Source of the DNA: Dallia pectoralis
Lineage: Eukaryota > Chordata > Actinopteri > Esociformes > Umbridae
DNA: 64,000 bases
Direction of reading: 5' to 3'
Assembly: GCA_029465975.1 (NCBI GenBank)
Contig: CM055755.1
Location: 1,953,930 to 2,017,929 of the forward strand
The first letter of the stretch is position 1. Each line of letters begins with the position of its first letter. Below, in pieces: positions 38,446-51,299 of the stretch. The position numbers and the translations under genes were made by a program. Below the pieces are notes generated by a model. That model was not told the DNA's origin. It worked only from the letters and a program-made list of their open reading frames with translations, and made no database searches.

Positions 38446-41400
38446 TCACTGGCTCGTCTCTCCGTGCTCGTCTCTTAGTGCCAGGAGGGCGGCGAGTTTG
38501 GCCGTGGTCATCCAGGGAGGTTCACACAAGTAGTTCCTGTTCACGTTCAACCTGACGGGAGAGAAAATAACTTGTTTGCCACTCGATCAATGAGAAATTA
38601 AAAAATGTCTTCTGACAAATGACGAAATGTCCATTGCTACACTATTTCATCCCCATTAAAAAAGCAACTCTGTGACCTTACACCCCTGACCCCTAACCCA
38701 GATGAGGCCTCCCTCTAGTGTTGAGAAGTAACAGCATCACACACCCCTGTCCAAATATCACATGGGATCCTAATGGCCTGATTGTGTTAACGTGCACTGT
38801 ATCCTGACTAACACTCATCCATGGGAACTACATTAACCCTCGATAATCTGGTGAGTGATGTGTGGTGGAGCAGGTTGGCAGGAGGCTATCTCAGATTCAG
38901 GTGTGACATGAGTGTCTCCCTGACTCACCACCTGGTGACGTTGGGCGCCAACGCTCCATCGACGCAACAGGCCCGGCGCCGGCAGGTTCCGTCTACCGTG
39001 AATGGGTGCCAGCGGCCTGACGGGCGTGGTGGGTGCTCGGGTGACGGCGGAGTGGCTGGCAGGGTATCCTCTGTCTTCTGGCCCTCGTCCTCCTCCCTCG
39101 ACGGCTTTCCGGCACTCCTGGCCAGAGCCCTGGCCTGAGCTGCTGCTTGTCTCTGTTTCTTCCTGGACTTGGGAGGAGAGGCTGGGGGAGTAGCCGACTG
39201 CTCTGGGGGAGTTTTAGGTAGAGTAGGGTCCACGTCTTGGGCCAGTTCCTGGTATGCTGTGTCTATCGACCTTACAGCGACCCCGTGGCCCAATGATTCA
39301 GTAAGACTTCTAGGTTTCCTGCTGTGGAAATGCATAGTCGTATTGGAGTCAACAATGTTGTTGCCGAAGAGATGATGGAACTCATTAGCATACTTCTGGC
39401 TCCTCCCTGTCGGTTCACTGGCGTCGTCCTTCATGCGTTCTGCAGAAAAAGGTCTTGGCCACTTGGTATTGAAACTGTTAAAATTATTGTAGTCTGTCTT
39501 GGTGTTTCCTGGTGCCTCTGTGATGTTTGCCTGCGTCTGTTGCGGACTCTGCTTCCCTGGTCTGGGAATTGCCTGTTGTCCTCTTGAGGTATTCTCTCCC
39601 TGGTGTTGGTTGGTGTTGATCAGGGTTGGATGTTGGATTAGTAGACATGTTTGTGAGAGGGTCTTTGTTGGGGCCGGGTTTGGGGCACAGGGTCGTGGTG
39701 GGGTTTGAGGTGAACCTTTAAGGGACTCCTCCCCAGGGCTCTCATCTAGCAGAATCTTGGACGTCTGCTCGGTAATCCTGTTTCTCATCTTCTTCAACCT
39801 CTTTCTACCAGCCCAAGCACGGCTCAGAGAGCTGGGTGACAGCTTAGAGAGAAAATTGTCCACTTCAACATTGCTGATAGGAGTGCTACCAGACAGGGTG
39901 CTCTCGGTCGTAGTGCCACCAGTCAGTGGGCTACTGGTTGTGGTACTACCAGTCAGGGTTTTGGTGATCCCCTGAGCCACATCAGTAGCTGTTTTGGTCT
40001 GAGTCTGAGGTTGTATTTCGGACAGTTTCTCTGTTCCATTTTGTGTTGTTGAAGGCATGTCAGGGCCCAGGGAAAATAATCCATTTTTTGGGATGGGCAC
40101 AGTGTTCCGGACTGGTGCTGCTGGAGATGCAGGTGATGTGTCAGGTTTACTCGCTGGAAATCGGCTGGTCTCTGTCTGGCCTGCTGGCTCTGTTGTCAGG
40201 TCATAAGTACTAAAGTCGTACCATGACTCAGAGATCTTGGCTTTCAGGGCCTTTGCCTCCCGGCAAGTAGACTTAACTTTAGGAACAGTTTTAAAAGCCG
40301 GACTGAGAGGGAAACCGGTCACAGCAGACTTGACAGCAGTCTGCATAAGAAAAGTAGCTGGAGCGATAAGACTCTTCTGCTTCTTCACACACTCTATCCT
40401 GAAGAAGATAACATGAGACCCCTTTTAAACCAAGTACACCTTAATAGTTTAAAACAACATATAACAATGAATTTGTATGCCCATCTTAAGTCATACGAAC
40501 CAATCTTAACCATGTAGACAGATATATTGTTAGACAGGCAGACAGACAGACAGAAATACTGTCAGACAAGCAGACAGACAGACAGATATACTGTTAGGCA
40601 GGCAGGCAGAAAAACAGAGGGATTGGGGAGGCTTGGGAGCAGACAGACATGACACTCACCTGTCCTCTATCTCATCCACAGTATTTTTAGACAACACAAA
40701 GTTTGGAGGCACTTTGAGCGGACTAGAGGAGGTGTCTTGACATTCTTTACTGCTGATTGTGGACTTGCAGTTGCCAGCATCACCACTAGGGGCGCTGGTT
40801 GTGGACATGCAGTTGCCAGGGTCACCACTAGGGGTGCTGGTTGTGTTCTTCCTTGGGAGTCTAGTCTTTAGTTCGTGGTAGCTGACAGTGGTTCCATCGG
40901 GTCTTCTGATTGTTTTTGGCCTTCTAAGCCTAACCTGTAGGTTGGTAGAAGCAGTCTGTGGTGTTTCGGGTGTATTAATTGCAGTTGGCAGTGTTTGGGG
41001 TTTGGTAGAAATCCCTGGTTTGGGTTTAGTGCTAGGAGAGTGGAGTGATACAGCGACACTCTTTGTATTTCCAGAGGCCTTCGTTCTGCTCTTGTTAATG
41101 CTACTGTCAACTTTAAGGTCACTTCCCAACTGAAGTGAAATTCTGGAGTCAGGAGCTTTAAGTGTACCTTTCAGTTCATCAAAAGTAACAAGTGTCCCAT
41201 TGGGATGAGAGATCCGTATCGAGGGTGACTTGGGTGCAGTTTTTCCGGGTTCTTTGAAAGGGATATTTTTAGGAGGAAGCGCTTGCTTGGTCGGAGGTGA
41301 GGATGTGGCTGGTGTCTGAGGAGACCAAAAGGAAGCCCTAACCTCAGCTGTGGGTCTCTGCTGTGTTACCTGGGGTTTAGGGGCCACTACCTCTGGTCTC

Positions 41401-41777
41401 TGCTTTGTAAGCAATGTTTTGGTGGCCTGATCCATTTCTCGTGATGGAGGTTTTGGTGTAGACTGAGAAGGATAAGGGGCTGTTATAAGGGCAGAGGGTG
41501 TAGCACCAGCCCGCGTGTGTACCGGGTTCTCTTGGCTGAGGGGTGAGGTGTTAGCCTGCGTAGGGTGGAGGGAAGCTTCACCCGATTTCGCTACGCTGCC
41601 CTTTGCCTGACACGACACATGGGTTAAGGTGGAGGTGGAAGAAAGACACGTTGTCTCTGTCTGGTCCGTCTTTTTGGGTAACTCTGTTTCCTTTGGTTTT
41701 ACCGTCTGAACATTGCCCTGCCATGCTGGAGTTTTCTCTGTGCGCTCCTCCGCTTGCTCTGAGTGGCTGTTTCCCAT
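38446..41777 (-). CDS. GGN: Gametogenetin (GGN)-like protein, complete coding region
   Basis: Mammalian GGN is a testis-enriched, proline-rich, largely disordered protein reported to bind FANCL and other germ-cell proteins. Exons on the minus strand: 41777-40660, 40398-38929, 38551-38446. Phases join to 897 residues. The protein starts MGNSHSEQ, a possible N-myristoylation site like the MGN start I recall for mammalian GGN. It is Pro/Thr/Ser/Lys-rich and ends in a more conserved block, NVTRWLNVNRNYLCEPPW. Identification depends on position and orientation between PSMD8 and SPRED3 (the human order), the MGN start and the C-terminal block. Overall similarity cannot be scored by eye. Two related 20-residue motifs (about 187-206 and 288-307, consensus R-x-P-[ND]-G-T-x-V-[ST]-[FY]-x-E-L-K-x-x-L) suggest an internal duplication. 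An acceptor just upstream of the ATG (CTTCAG, exon from 41784) implies a separate 5'UTR exon. Confidence 0.72.
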
Positions 41778-42029
41778 CCTTCCCCTGAAGACAAAACAAC
41801 TGTATTTGGCCTCTCTCTTATATCTGCTGTTTCACTGGTTTTGGACAGAACAGTAAGGTAAATATTGAATTACATTGAGATTATCTTAACAATATCTTAA
41901 AAATAATTCTAATACATAGCATTATATATTGTTATCTTAACCTTATGCAGAGGTTAATTTTGAGCCTTTTCTTTTTTACATCAGGTCACCTGTGTTACTA
42001 GGACGTTAAATAACTAATAATAATGTAAA

Positions 42030-42665
42030 TGGGAACCCCAGGGTGATAATAGGGAAAGGAGAGAGAGGTCAGGGGACAGGGTGATAATGGGGAAAGGAGA
42101 GAGAGAGAGGTCAGGGGTCAGGGTGATAATAGGGAAAGGAGAGAGGTCAGGGGACGGGGTGATAATGGGGAAAGGAGAGAGAGAGGTCAGGGGTCAGGGT
42201 GATAATAGGGAAAGAGAGAGAGGTCAGGGGTCAGGGTGATAATAGGGGAGAGAGAGGTCAGGGGTCAGGGTGATAATAGGAAAAGAGAGATAGAGGTCAG
42301 GGGTCAGGGTGATAATAGGGAAAGAAAGAGAGAGGTCAGGGGTCAGGGTGATAATAGGGAAAGAAAGGAGAGAGAGGTCAGGGGACAGGGTGATAATAGG
42401 GAAAGGAGAGAGAGGTCAGGGGTCAGGGTGATAATCGGGAAAGGAGAGAGAGGTCAGGGTGATAATAGGGAAAGGAGAGAGAGGTCAGGGGTCAGGGTGA
42501 TAATAGGGAAAGAAAGGAGAGAGAGGTCAGGGGACAGGGTGATAATAGGGAAAGGAGAGAGAGGTCAGGGGACAGAGTGATAATAGGGAAAGGAAGAGAG
42601 AGAGGTCAAGGGCAGGGTGATAATAGGAAAAGAGAGAGAGGTCAGGGGTCAGGGTGATAATAGGG
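42030..42665 (+). repeat. GGTCAGGGGTCAGGGTGATA-type minisatellite between GGN and SPRED3
   Basis: About 17 copies of a 33-40-bp unit combining AGAGAGAGGTCAGGGGTCAG and GGTGATAATAGGGAAAG with variable GA-run length. It lies in the putative 5' intron of GGN. Confidence 0.9.
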
Positions 42666-42956
42666 AGAAATATAACTTGGATTCATTGTTTTGACCATCA
42701 CTTGCACACACAGACACACACAGACACACACACACACACAATCATTGACAACGCTTCAGCCAAGTTGGGATAGCAGATAGCATGGGGGTGGCTTGGTTTG
42801 TTTATATTGGGCTGTGAATAATGACGAGGGAAATAAATGTTCTTTAAAAATTGTATGCGTTTTAAATATGTAGGCATAAAACCCCTTTGTCAACAGTGAA
42901 TGTGTGAGCTAAATCTCATTTCCGAAACAATGATCCTCACTACCGAAATGGCATTT

Positions 42957-43307
42957 TCATTACCGCAACATGTATCTTTTTTACCAATTAAGTGATAATA
43001 AGATAATCATATTTTGTTTTAAAATGTATATATGTTTTATACAACACAACTTATTTAAGGTCTGCTACATAACAAAAGTGTATGTTATCTATTAGTAAAA
43101 CAATTAAATAAAAGAAATTGTAAATCATCACGTATGTTTCGGTAATGAGAGAAAATAAGGAAATTACAAAACATAATAAATATGAAAAGTAATCTCTCCA
43201 GAGTTTTACATAGCTTTGAGCATGAGAAATAAAAGTCTACTTTAACATTAGCCAAAAATATAAGTTTCTAACCATATATTTAATGTAATGTCATGTTGCG
43301 GTAATGA
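42957..43307. mobile_element. AT-rich inverted-repeat element (MITE-like relic)
   Basis: A perfect 16-base inverted repeat, TCATTACCGCAACATG (42957-42972) and CATGTTGCGGTAATGA (43292-43307), brackets about 320 bases of AT-rich sequence. Related words occur just outside or inside (CACTACCGAAATGG at 42939, GTTTCGGTAATGAG at 43137). No target-site duplication was established. Confidence 0.4.
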
Positions 43308-43820
43308 TAATTTTTTATGGACTTCATCTGAAAAATTTAAATAATTATATAGGAAATATTTTTTTAATCTCCTAAAAATAATGGTCTTAGTAAGTTCCGA
43401 CCTTAATCTTATATGTGCAAAAAGAAAATTGGCTTCAAGGGCATTTTAAAAATTCTGATGCTGGACACCTTCTAAATCTGGATTTCGTGAGAATCACCCA
43501 TATATGGTAATAGAAAACCCTGTTTGGTAGTGTGTACCGTCTGTATAATACTAGTATGATACTAGTACTACTAGCACTGTATAATACTTCTACCTGAAGT
43601 TTATGTTTACCTCAAAATTAAACACAACCTGTAATACCTTAATTGCATTTGAATAACTCGAGCCAAACTACGCTAGCTCCATTTTTGCAATCACACCTAG
43701 TTACATAAGTTATTTGTGCCAGTTAGCTACTTAGCCTTTAGCTTATTTCAGTAAAAATACGATATTACTACTTGACTTAAAATAGCTATTTTTTCTACTA
43801 CAAAGCTGAACTGTACCTAC

Positions 43821-43990
43821 CTTGACCTGAATGTCTGAAATATAATCTGATATTTTCAGGTCTTGTGTTGTTTACTATAATAGTTGTCAGGGAGTTTGAA
43901 TGAAAATATACGTTATTGACGTCGTGTTTAGCGCGAGCGGACTCGTGTTAAGCGCGAGTGGACTCATTAACCAATGAAATACGGCTGTTG
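43821..43990 (-). promoter_or_regulatory. Candidate GGN 5' exon and promoter, with CRE-like site
   Basis: Reading the minus strand there is an inverted CCAAT box (CATTGGTTAATG, near 43966-43977), a CRE-like octamer (TGACGTCG on +, 43917-43924), and then a donor-like CAAG followed by GTAGGTA with the exon edge at 43821. The next minus-strand acceptor is at 41785, directly before the GGN start codon. CREM/CREB sites are common in germ-cell promoters, so the arrangement is plausible, but it is inferred from motifs only. Confidence 0.35.
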
Positions 43991-44539
43991 ACTTCCAGTG
44001 ACATTAAAACAATGCAGATATATTTAGTTTAGGAGATGCACAAGGGCAATATCTCATGTTCAAAATGTTTTGCAAATGTTTGGTGTTTATTAACCGTAAT
44101 AGACGGGGTATGTGTATCCGCTGTCCACTCAGCGGTGCTGAAACAGGAGTTGGCCCCTTATTCCGTGTCCCCGGCTGCGCTCCAAGGCTCGAGGCGGTTG
44201 CATTTGTCACATCCGGGTTTGGCACCTCTCTCTGTTACGGTGAACATGTGTGTGAGACATAACTAACAGTGAGGACTTCTCTAAGCGTAATGCTGGCACG
44301 TTTACGGGACATGTAGCCTATCAATGGCTTATGACAAAGATTCATTCCATGCATTCCACAGTCACACTTCCTCTCTCCTATACCCTCTTGTTCGGCTCGT
44401 CTCCGCGCCTGGGTCATGCATTCTGTGTTTGAGGACAGCACCTGAGGACAGCACCTGAGCGCCAGTACATTGCCCACATCTATGGGTGCACGTTTCTGTC
44501 ATTATCCCCCACAGGTCGCCATGCAGATACATGTTTTTA

Positions 44540-44835
44540 TCAATAGATGGGAGGGAGGCACAGGGAGGGAGGCACAGGGTGGGAGTGATTTAGAGAAAGA
44601 GGGAGGCATAGGGTGGGAGTGATTTAGAGAAAGAGGGAGGCACAGGGTGGGAGTGATTTAGAGAAAGAGGGTGGGGAGGGAGGCAAAGGGTGGGAGTGAT
44701 TTAGAGAAAGAGGGAGGCGCAGGGTGGGAGTGATTTAGAGAAAGAGGCAGCCACAGGGTGGGAGTGATTTAGAGAAAGAGGGTGGGGAGGGAGGCACAGG
44801 GTGGGCGTGATTTAGAGAAAGAGGGAGGGAGTGAT
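44540..44835 (+). repeat. 34-bp-class minisatellite upstream of SPRED3
   Basis: About seven copies containing GAGGGAGGCACAGGGTGGGA and GTGATTTAGAGAAA, followed by GTGAGGGAGGTGGAGG purine repeats to 44930. It lies 350-650 bases upstream of the SPRED3 start. Confidence 0.88.
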
Positions 44836-45173
44836 TTAGAGAAAAAGGGAGTGAGTGAGGTGGAGGGAGTGAGGGAGGTGGAGGGAATGAGGGAGGTGGA
44901 GGGAGTGAGGGAGGTGGAGAGAGGGAGGGAGTGTGCTGCTGCCGCTGCCAGCGGAAAATGGCTGCTGTAACCTCGAGCCCATCCTGATACACGGTTACGG
45001 CGTTAAGGAGAGAGAGGGAGATAAGAAAATGAGACAAGAGAGTGAGATAGAGAGAGAACGAGAGAGAGTAAAGGAGTGAGGGTGTGAGTGCGTGCGTGCG
45101 TGCGTGCGTGTACCGGAGAGGGGGATCTAAAAGACGGGAGACTGTGGCAGGGAGCTCGGAGCGGAGGAGAGAC

Positions 45174-48022
45174 ATGGAGGGCGAGTAAGTCCTTCTCTTT
45201 TTATTCCTCGAATATAACATGCAGTCAGCCCAGCTGGGTGATTAAATGCATACCGGATAAGCACCCGTGATACACCAGCACCTCATATACACCTCATATA
45301 TATACCTCATATGTACCTCATATATACCTGATATATATACCTCATATATACCTCATATATCAATCAGCAGTATACACCCCAGTCCCGATATATAGTCGTG
45401 TAAATATGGGATAAATGCGTGTATACGATTCGGTTCCAACGGCAGCCATAATAATAATATAAAACACGGTGTAAAGGCAGAAACACACACACACACCGGT
45501 CCTAGTCGTTATAAATAATACGACATGCATTGTGTGTCAAATAGCAGATAATAGGCACGACGTGGCGAGGAGTTCTCTGGGCATTAAATAAATCAGTCAA
45601 ATGTATTGGAGAAATATGGACGGAATATGGCGAGTTGTTGTGTCCATAAGCTGCTCCCGTCATTCACAGAACGGCTCCGGTAAACCGGGGGTGGGATGCT
45701 GCTCCTGCAGCTGCAGCTGCTGGCCATGATGGGCTTTTATCAACGCGTCTCGGGTTTCATTATGATTTTTAAAGCCAAACTTTATGAATGAAATGTGATT
45801 TTTCTCTCTTCCTCACCCCTCCTCTCCTCTCCTCGCCTCCCCCCTCCCCCACCCCTATCTCCTCCCCCACCCACTCATTCCTCTTTTCACCTATAATAAC
45901 GTTCGCGTGTGTGTTTGTTGAATAATAGATTTTCCAAATGCCTTTTTAAATCGCGCGGTTTCGTCGCATTTCATTCATAAAACGACGGATATCAGGGGAT
46001 GTTATCGAGCGAGTGCGCGTGTGCGTGCGTGTGATGAACTGGCGGTATAGGGGGAGAACAGAGGAGAACGCGATGTCTCACATTCATATCGCAACAGTAC
46101 CGATAACCCGTCATGTCGGGGGGAATCACACGGTATCGTGCACGCGTGTTTCCAGGGTGCACGCGTGTCTCCAATTCTCAGCGGATCCATGGGTATATGG
46201 GGCTGGCCTACCGGAGCGGGTGGTCACCGGGAACTGGGCCCTGCACGGTGGGGTGGCAGATGGGCGCGTTCATTGATACATCTCCTGTATCTGGGAGACA
46301 CCCGGTCTGGTATCCATACATGCACCTCCCATTCAGTCTGGTACCCAAGCATGCACCTCCCATTCAGTCTGGTATCCATGCATGCACCTCCCATTCAGTC
46401 TGGTATCCATGCAGGCACCTCCCATTCAGTCTGGTATCCATGCATGCACCTCCCATTCCCATTCAGTCTGGTACCCATGCATGCACCTCCCATTCAGTCT
46501 GGTACCCATGCATGCACCTCCCATTCCCATTCAGTCTGGTACCCAAGCATGCACCTCCCATTCGGTCATTCTCTCCTCGCCACAGGCAGTCTCTCTCTCC
46601 TCTATTTGCCAGATATCTCCCTCATTCCGTGCCATTTCCTCGTGACACGAGCATATTCTCAGGAATATAAGTCATGATCCACGTCTGTATTGTCGCGTAA
46701 TAGCTTGTTTTATGTTATTTATGTTGTTTTCTTTGCAGTATAATAATATAATGTTCATTTTGCACTCATCGCATCCTAGTCGACATTAGGTGTTCCTTGT
46801 TCACGTGACCGTGCGTTCTGACCCGTCAGCTTCCGCATTAACTACTATTGATATATTGTATTTGGTGAGGCTTTGCTCTCTTCTGTGGCCTACTGAGGTT
46901 GGGAAATCAGTACAAAACATACGGTGTACGATAGAGGATGACACTTGCTCTTATTCACATGTTCCACACTTGCTAGTAAAATCTTTGGGTCACACCTAGG
47001 CTGCCTTCAGTCAGTTCCTTTATTTTTACACAAACTTGTATTTGGATCACAGAGGCAAGCTCTAAAGAAGGTCTGAGTCGATCTGATTGGGCTTCAGCTC
47101 CCATTGAAGCCTGGTTTCTGAGGCTGGAAGACACTTGACATCAAACATTACAATAAAGGCACAGGGAGCCCTATCGTGACCTTTTCCCCCTCTAATTGGT
47201 CTTCTGCCCAGGCTATATACGTCATTCAGCCTCGCAGCTTACAGGAGCAATAACGGTTCACTGTCTTGCTCAAGGACACAACAACAGATTATTTTCAAAC
47301 TTTGCCAGTCCAGGGATTTGATCCAACAACCTTTCAGTTACAGGCGTATGTTTCAACCACCGTCTGTCCTGTTATTTCACCTCAGAGCTTCTACAGAGGG
47401 ACTCTGATTAATCAAAAGACCAATTAGGGGTTGGTGGTGGTGTGCTGCCTGTTTAAACACAATCCACATGTCATATTCTGTTCAAAGTTGCACGCTAAGA
47501 CAACAGTTGTATGTTCTGTGTACAGCAGGTTGCTGTGTCATCTCTGTCCGTCGGTGTGTCTGTATGTGTACACTTGTTTATTACCAGGGTCCGTTAAGTT
47601 AAGGTCTACCGTGTTGATTTCCCACTCGAACAGTTTCCTCAGGATCTCTGTAAACAACCAACGATTGAATTGTATTGAGCATTAATGTCATGGAGCTGTT
47701 TGTGCATATCAGGGTTTCCTGCTAGTGACATGTCTGGATGTTTGTGTGTGTGTGTGTGTGTGTGTGCGTGTGCGTCTGCGTCTGCGTGTGTACGTGCATA
47801 GTGTGTGCATGAGCATGAGGTTCTATGTATGTTCTGTGAATGAATGCATTGTGAATGAATGCTTTACAGAGCGTGTATTCTTGTGTGTGTGTGTTTTTAT
47901 CATTGCGCTGCCATTCTCTCCTCAGTGTTTGTGTGTGTGTGTGTGTGTGTGTGTGCCTAACGTCCAGTCATCTCTCCTCAGTGTGTGTGTGTGTGTTTGC
48001 CTAACTTCCAGTCATCTCTCTT

Positions 48023-48076
<54 letters not shown>

Positions 48077-51000
48077 CTAACGTCCTGTCATCTCTCTTCA
48101 GTGTGTGTGTGTGTGTGTGTGTGTGCCTAACGCCCTGTCATCTCTCCTCAGTGTGTGTGTGTGTGTGTGTGCCTAACGTCCTGTCATCTCTCTTCAGTGT
48201 GTGTGTGTGTGTGTGTCTGTGTGTGTGCCTAACGTCCTGTCATCTCTCCTCAGTGTGCGTGTGCGGGCCGTCGTGATGACACGTGACGACTCCAGCGGCG
48301 GCTGGGTGCCCCTGGGAGGCGGTGGCCTCAGTCATGTAGTCATATCTAAGGGGAGGAGCCAGGAAGGAATGGGGCGGAGAGAATACGTTGTACGCGGAGA
48401 ACGGCTGCGCGATCGAGCAGTGAGTGTGTGTGTGTGTGTCACACCTGTTTTAGAGGTGTAGTCGGACACGTGAAGTCACATCCTGAAGACCATGTGTGAC
48501 TGTCACATGGAGACTCTACATGGAGACAGTTATTTATATAGACTCTACATGGAGACAGTTATTCATATAGACTCTACATGGAGACAGTTATTCATATAGA
48601 CTCTACATGGAGACAGTTATTTATATAGACTCTACATGGAGACAGTTATTCATATAGATTCTACATGGAGACAGTTATTTATATAGACTCTACATGGAGA
48701 CAGTTATTTATATAGACTCTACATGGAGACCGTTATTTATGTAGACTCTACATGGAGACAGTTATTCATATAGACTCTACATGGAGACAGTTATTCATAT
48801 AGACTCTACATGGAGACTGTTATTCATATAGATTCTACATGGAGACAGTTATTTGTATAGACTCTATATGGAGACAGTTATTTATATAGAATCTACATGG
48901 AGACAGTTATTTATGTAGACTCTACATGGAGACAGTTATTCATATAGACTCTACATGGAGACAGTTATTCATATAGACTCTACATGGAGACAGTTATTCA
49001 TATAGATTCTAAATGGAGACAGTTATTCAGATAGACTCTACATGGAGACAGTTATTCATATAGAATCTACATGGAGACAGTTATTCATATAGAATCTACA
49101 TGGAGACAGTTATTCATATAGACTCTACATGGAGACAGTTATTCATATAGAATCTACATGGAGACAGTTATTCATATAGACTCTACATGGAGACAGTTAT
49201 TCATATAGAATCTACATGGAGACAGTTATTCATATAGACTCTACATGGAGACAGTTATTCATATAGAATCTACATGGAGACAGTTATTTATATAGACTCT
49301 ACATGGAGACAGTAATTCATATAGACTCTACATGGAGACAGTTATTCATATCGACTCTACATGGAGACAGTTATTCATATAGACTCTACATGGAGACAGT
49401 TATTCATATAGATTCTAAATGGAGACAGTTATTCATATATATTCTAAATGGAGACAGTTATTCATATAGACTCTACATGGAGACAGTTATTCATACAGAA
49501 TCTACATGGAGACAGTTATTCATATAGATTCTAAATGGAGACAGTTATTCATATAGATTCTAAATGGAGACAGTTATTCATATAGATTCTAAATGGAGAC
49601 AGTTATTCATATAGACTCTACATGGAGACAGTTATTCATATAGATTCTAAATGGAGACAGTTATTCATATAGACTCTACATGGAGACAGTTATTCATATA
49701 GAATCTACATGGAGACAGTTATTCATATAGATTCTAAATGGAGACAGTTATTCATATAGATTCAAAATGGAGACAGTTATTTATATAGAATCTACATGGA
49801 GACAGTTATTCATATAGAATCTACATGGAGACAGTTATTCATATAGAATCTACATGGAGACAGTTATTCATATAGAATCTACATGGAGACAGTTATTCAT
49901 ATAGAATCTACATGGAGACAATTATTCATATAGACTCTACATGGAGACAGTTATTCATATAGAATCTACATGGAGACAGTTATTCATATAGAATCTACAT
50001 GGAGACAGTTATTCATATAGAATCTACAAGGAGACAGATTTATTCTAAAAGGGTCTGAAGGGATACAGAGCTATTCATATAGAGTCTACAGAGATAAGGA
50101 AATATTCATATAGAGTCCACAGAGATAAGGAAATATTCATATAGAGTCTACAGGGAGACAGGGTTATTCATATAGAATTTAAGGTACATCCTCAATTTCG
50201 AAAAAGTTTGGACAGTGCTATATTGAGAACACATTGTTAACACATTATTTGATGTTTAACATTATTTGATATTTGGGATATTTAAAAAATACACTCATTT
50301 TAAATCGTATGACGGCAACACACACCAAAAAGTTGGGACAGTCAACTGTTTACCTGTGTGTAACACTTCCTTTTTACTTTTAATGACACTTTTAGCGTTT
50401 GGCCTCTGAAAACATCAGTTAAGTTTAGCACATTCATCCATAATGCGTTTCTTCAGCTGTGCTTTCATTTATACGCCACACAATCTCAATCTGAAAAAGA
50501 TCAGGACTACTCTGGCTGTTTTGGCCAAAACTATTTGAAATATTGTCTCGTCGGACCAGCAAACACAATTCCACTGTGCAACTGTCCGTCTCAGATGAGG
50601 CCGAGCCCAGAGAAGTCCGTGGCGCTTCTGGACCGTGTTGATGTGTGGCTTCTGCTTAGTAAAGCCATAACTTGTGTTAAGCCTTAATGATGTTCACTGA
50701 CAAAGGTTTACCAAAAGTATTCCAGTATGTCAGTATATCTATTACAGACCCATGGAGGTTTTTAAGACTGTGACGTCTGAGGGATCGTAGGTCACATGCA
50801 TTCAGAAGTGGTTTTCAGTTGTGCCCTTTATGCACCAAGATTTGACCTGATCCTTGAATCTTTTAATTATATTGTTCACAGTAGAAGGTGAAATGCCCAA
50901 AATACTACCGATTTGTCTTTGGGGAATGTTGTTCTGAAAGAGTTGAATAATTTGCCGATGCATCTATTGGCAGATTGGCGAGCCTCGACCCTACCTAGCT

Positions 51001-51256
51001 CTTGAAGGACCAGGCCTGTTTGGGATGCTCCTACTATATTCTAATTGCACGATTATCTCACCTGTTTCACATCACCTTCTTATGTGAACATGTCACATCG
51101 CTATTAGTCTTAAATCGGCCGTCCCAACTTTTATGGAAGGTTTTGCATGCATCAATTTCAATTTCATCTTTAGAGAATTATTAAGTAACAGGGGTGTGTA
51201 GACTTTTTATATCCACTGTATATATACATCATGTAACAAGGTAAAGGTGCTTTGGT

Positions 51257-51299
<43 letters not shown>

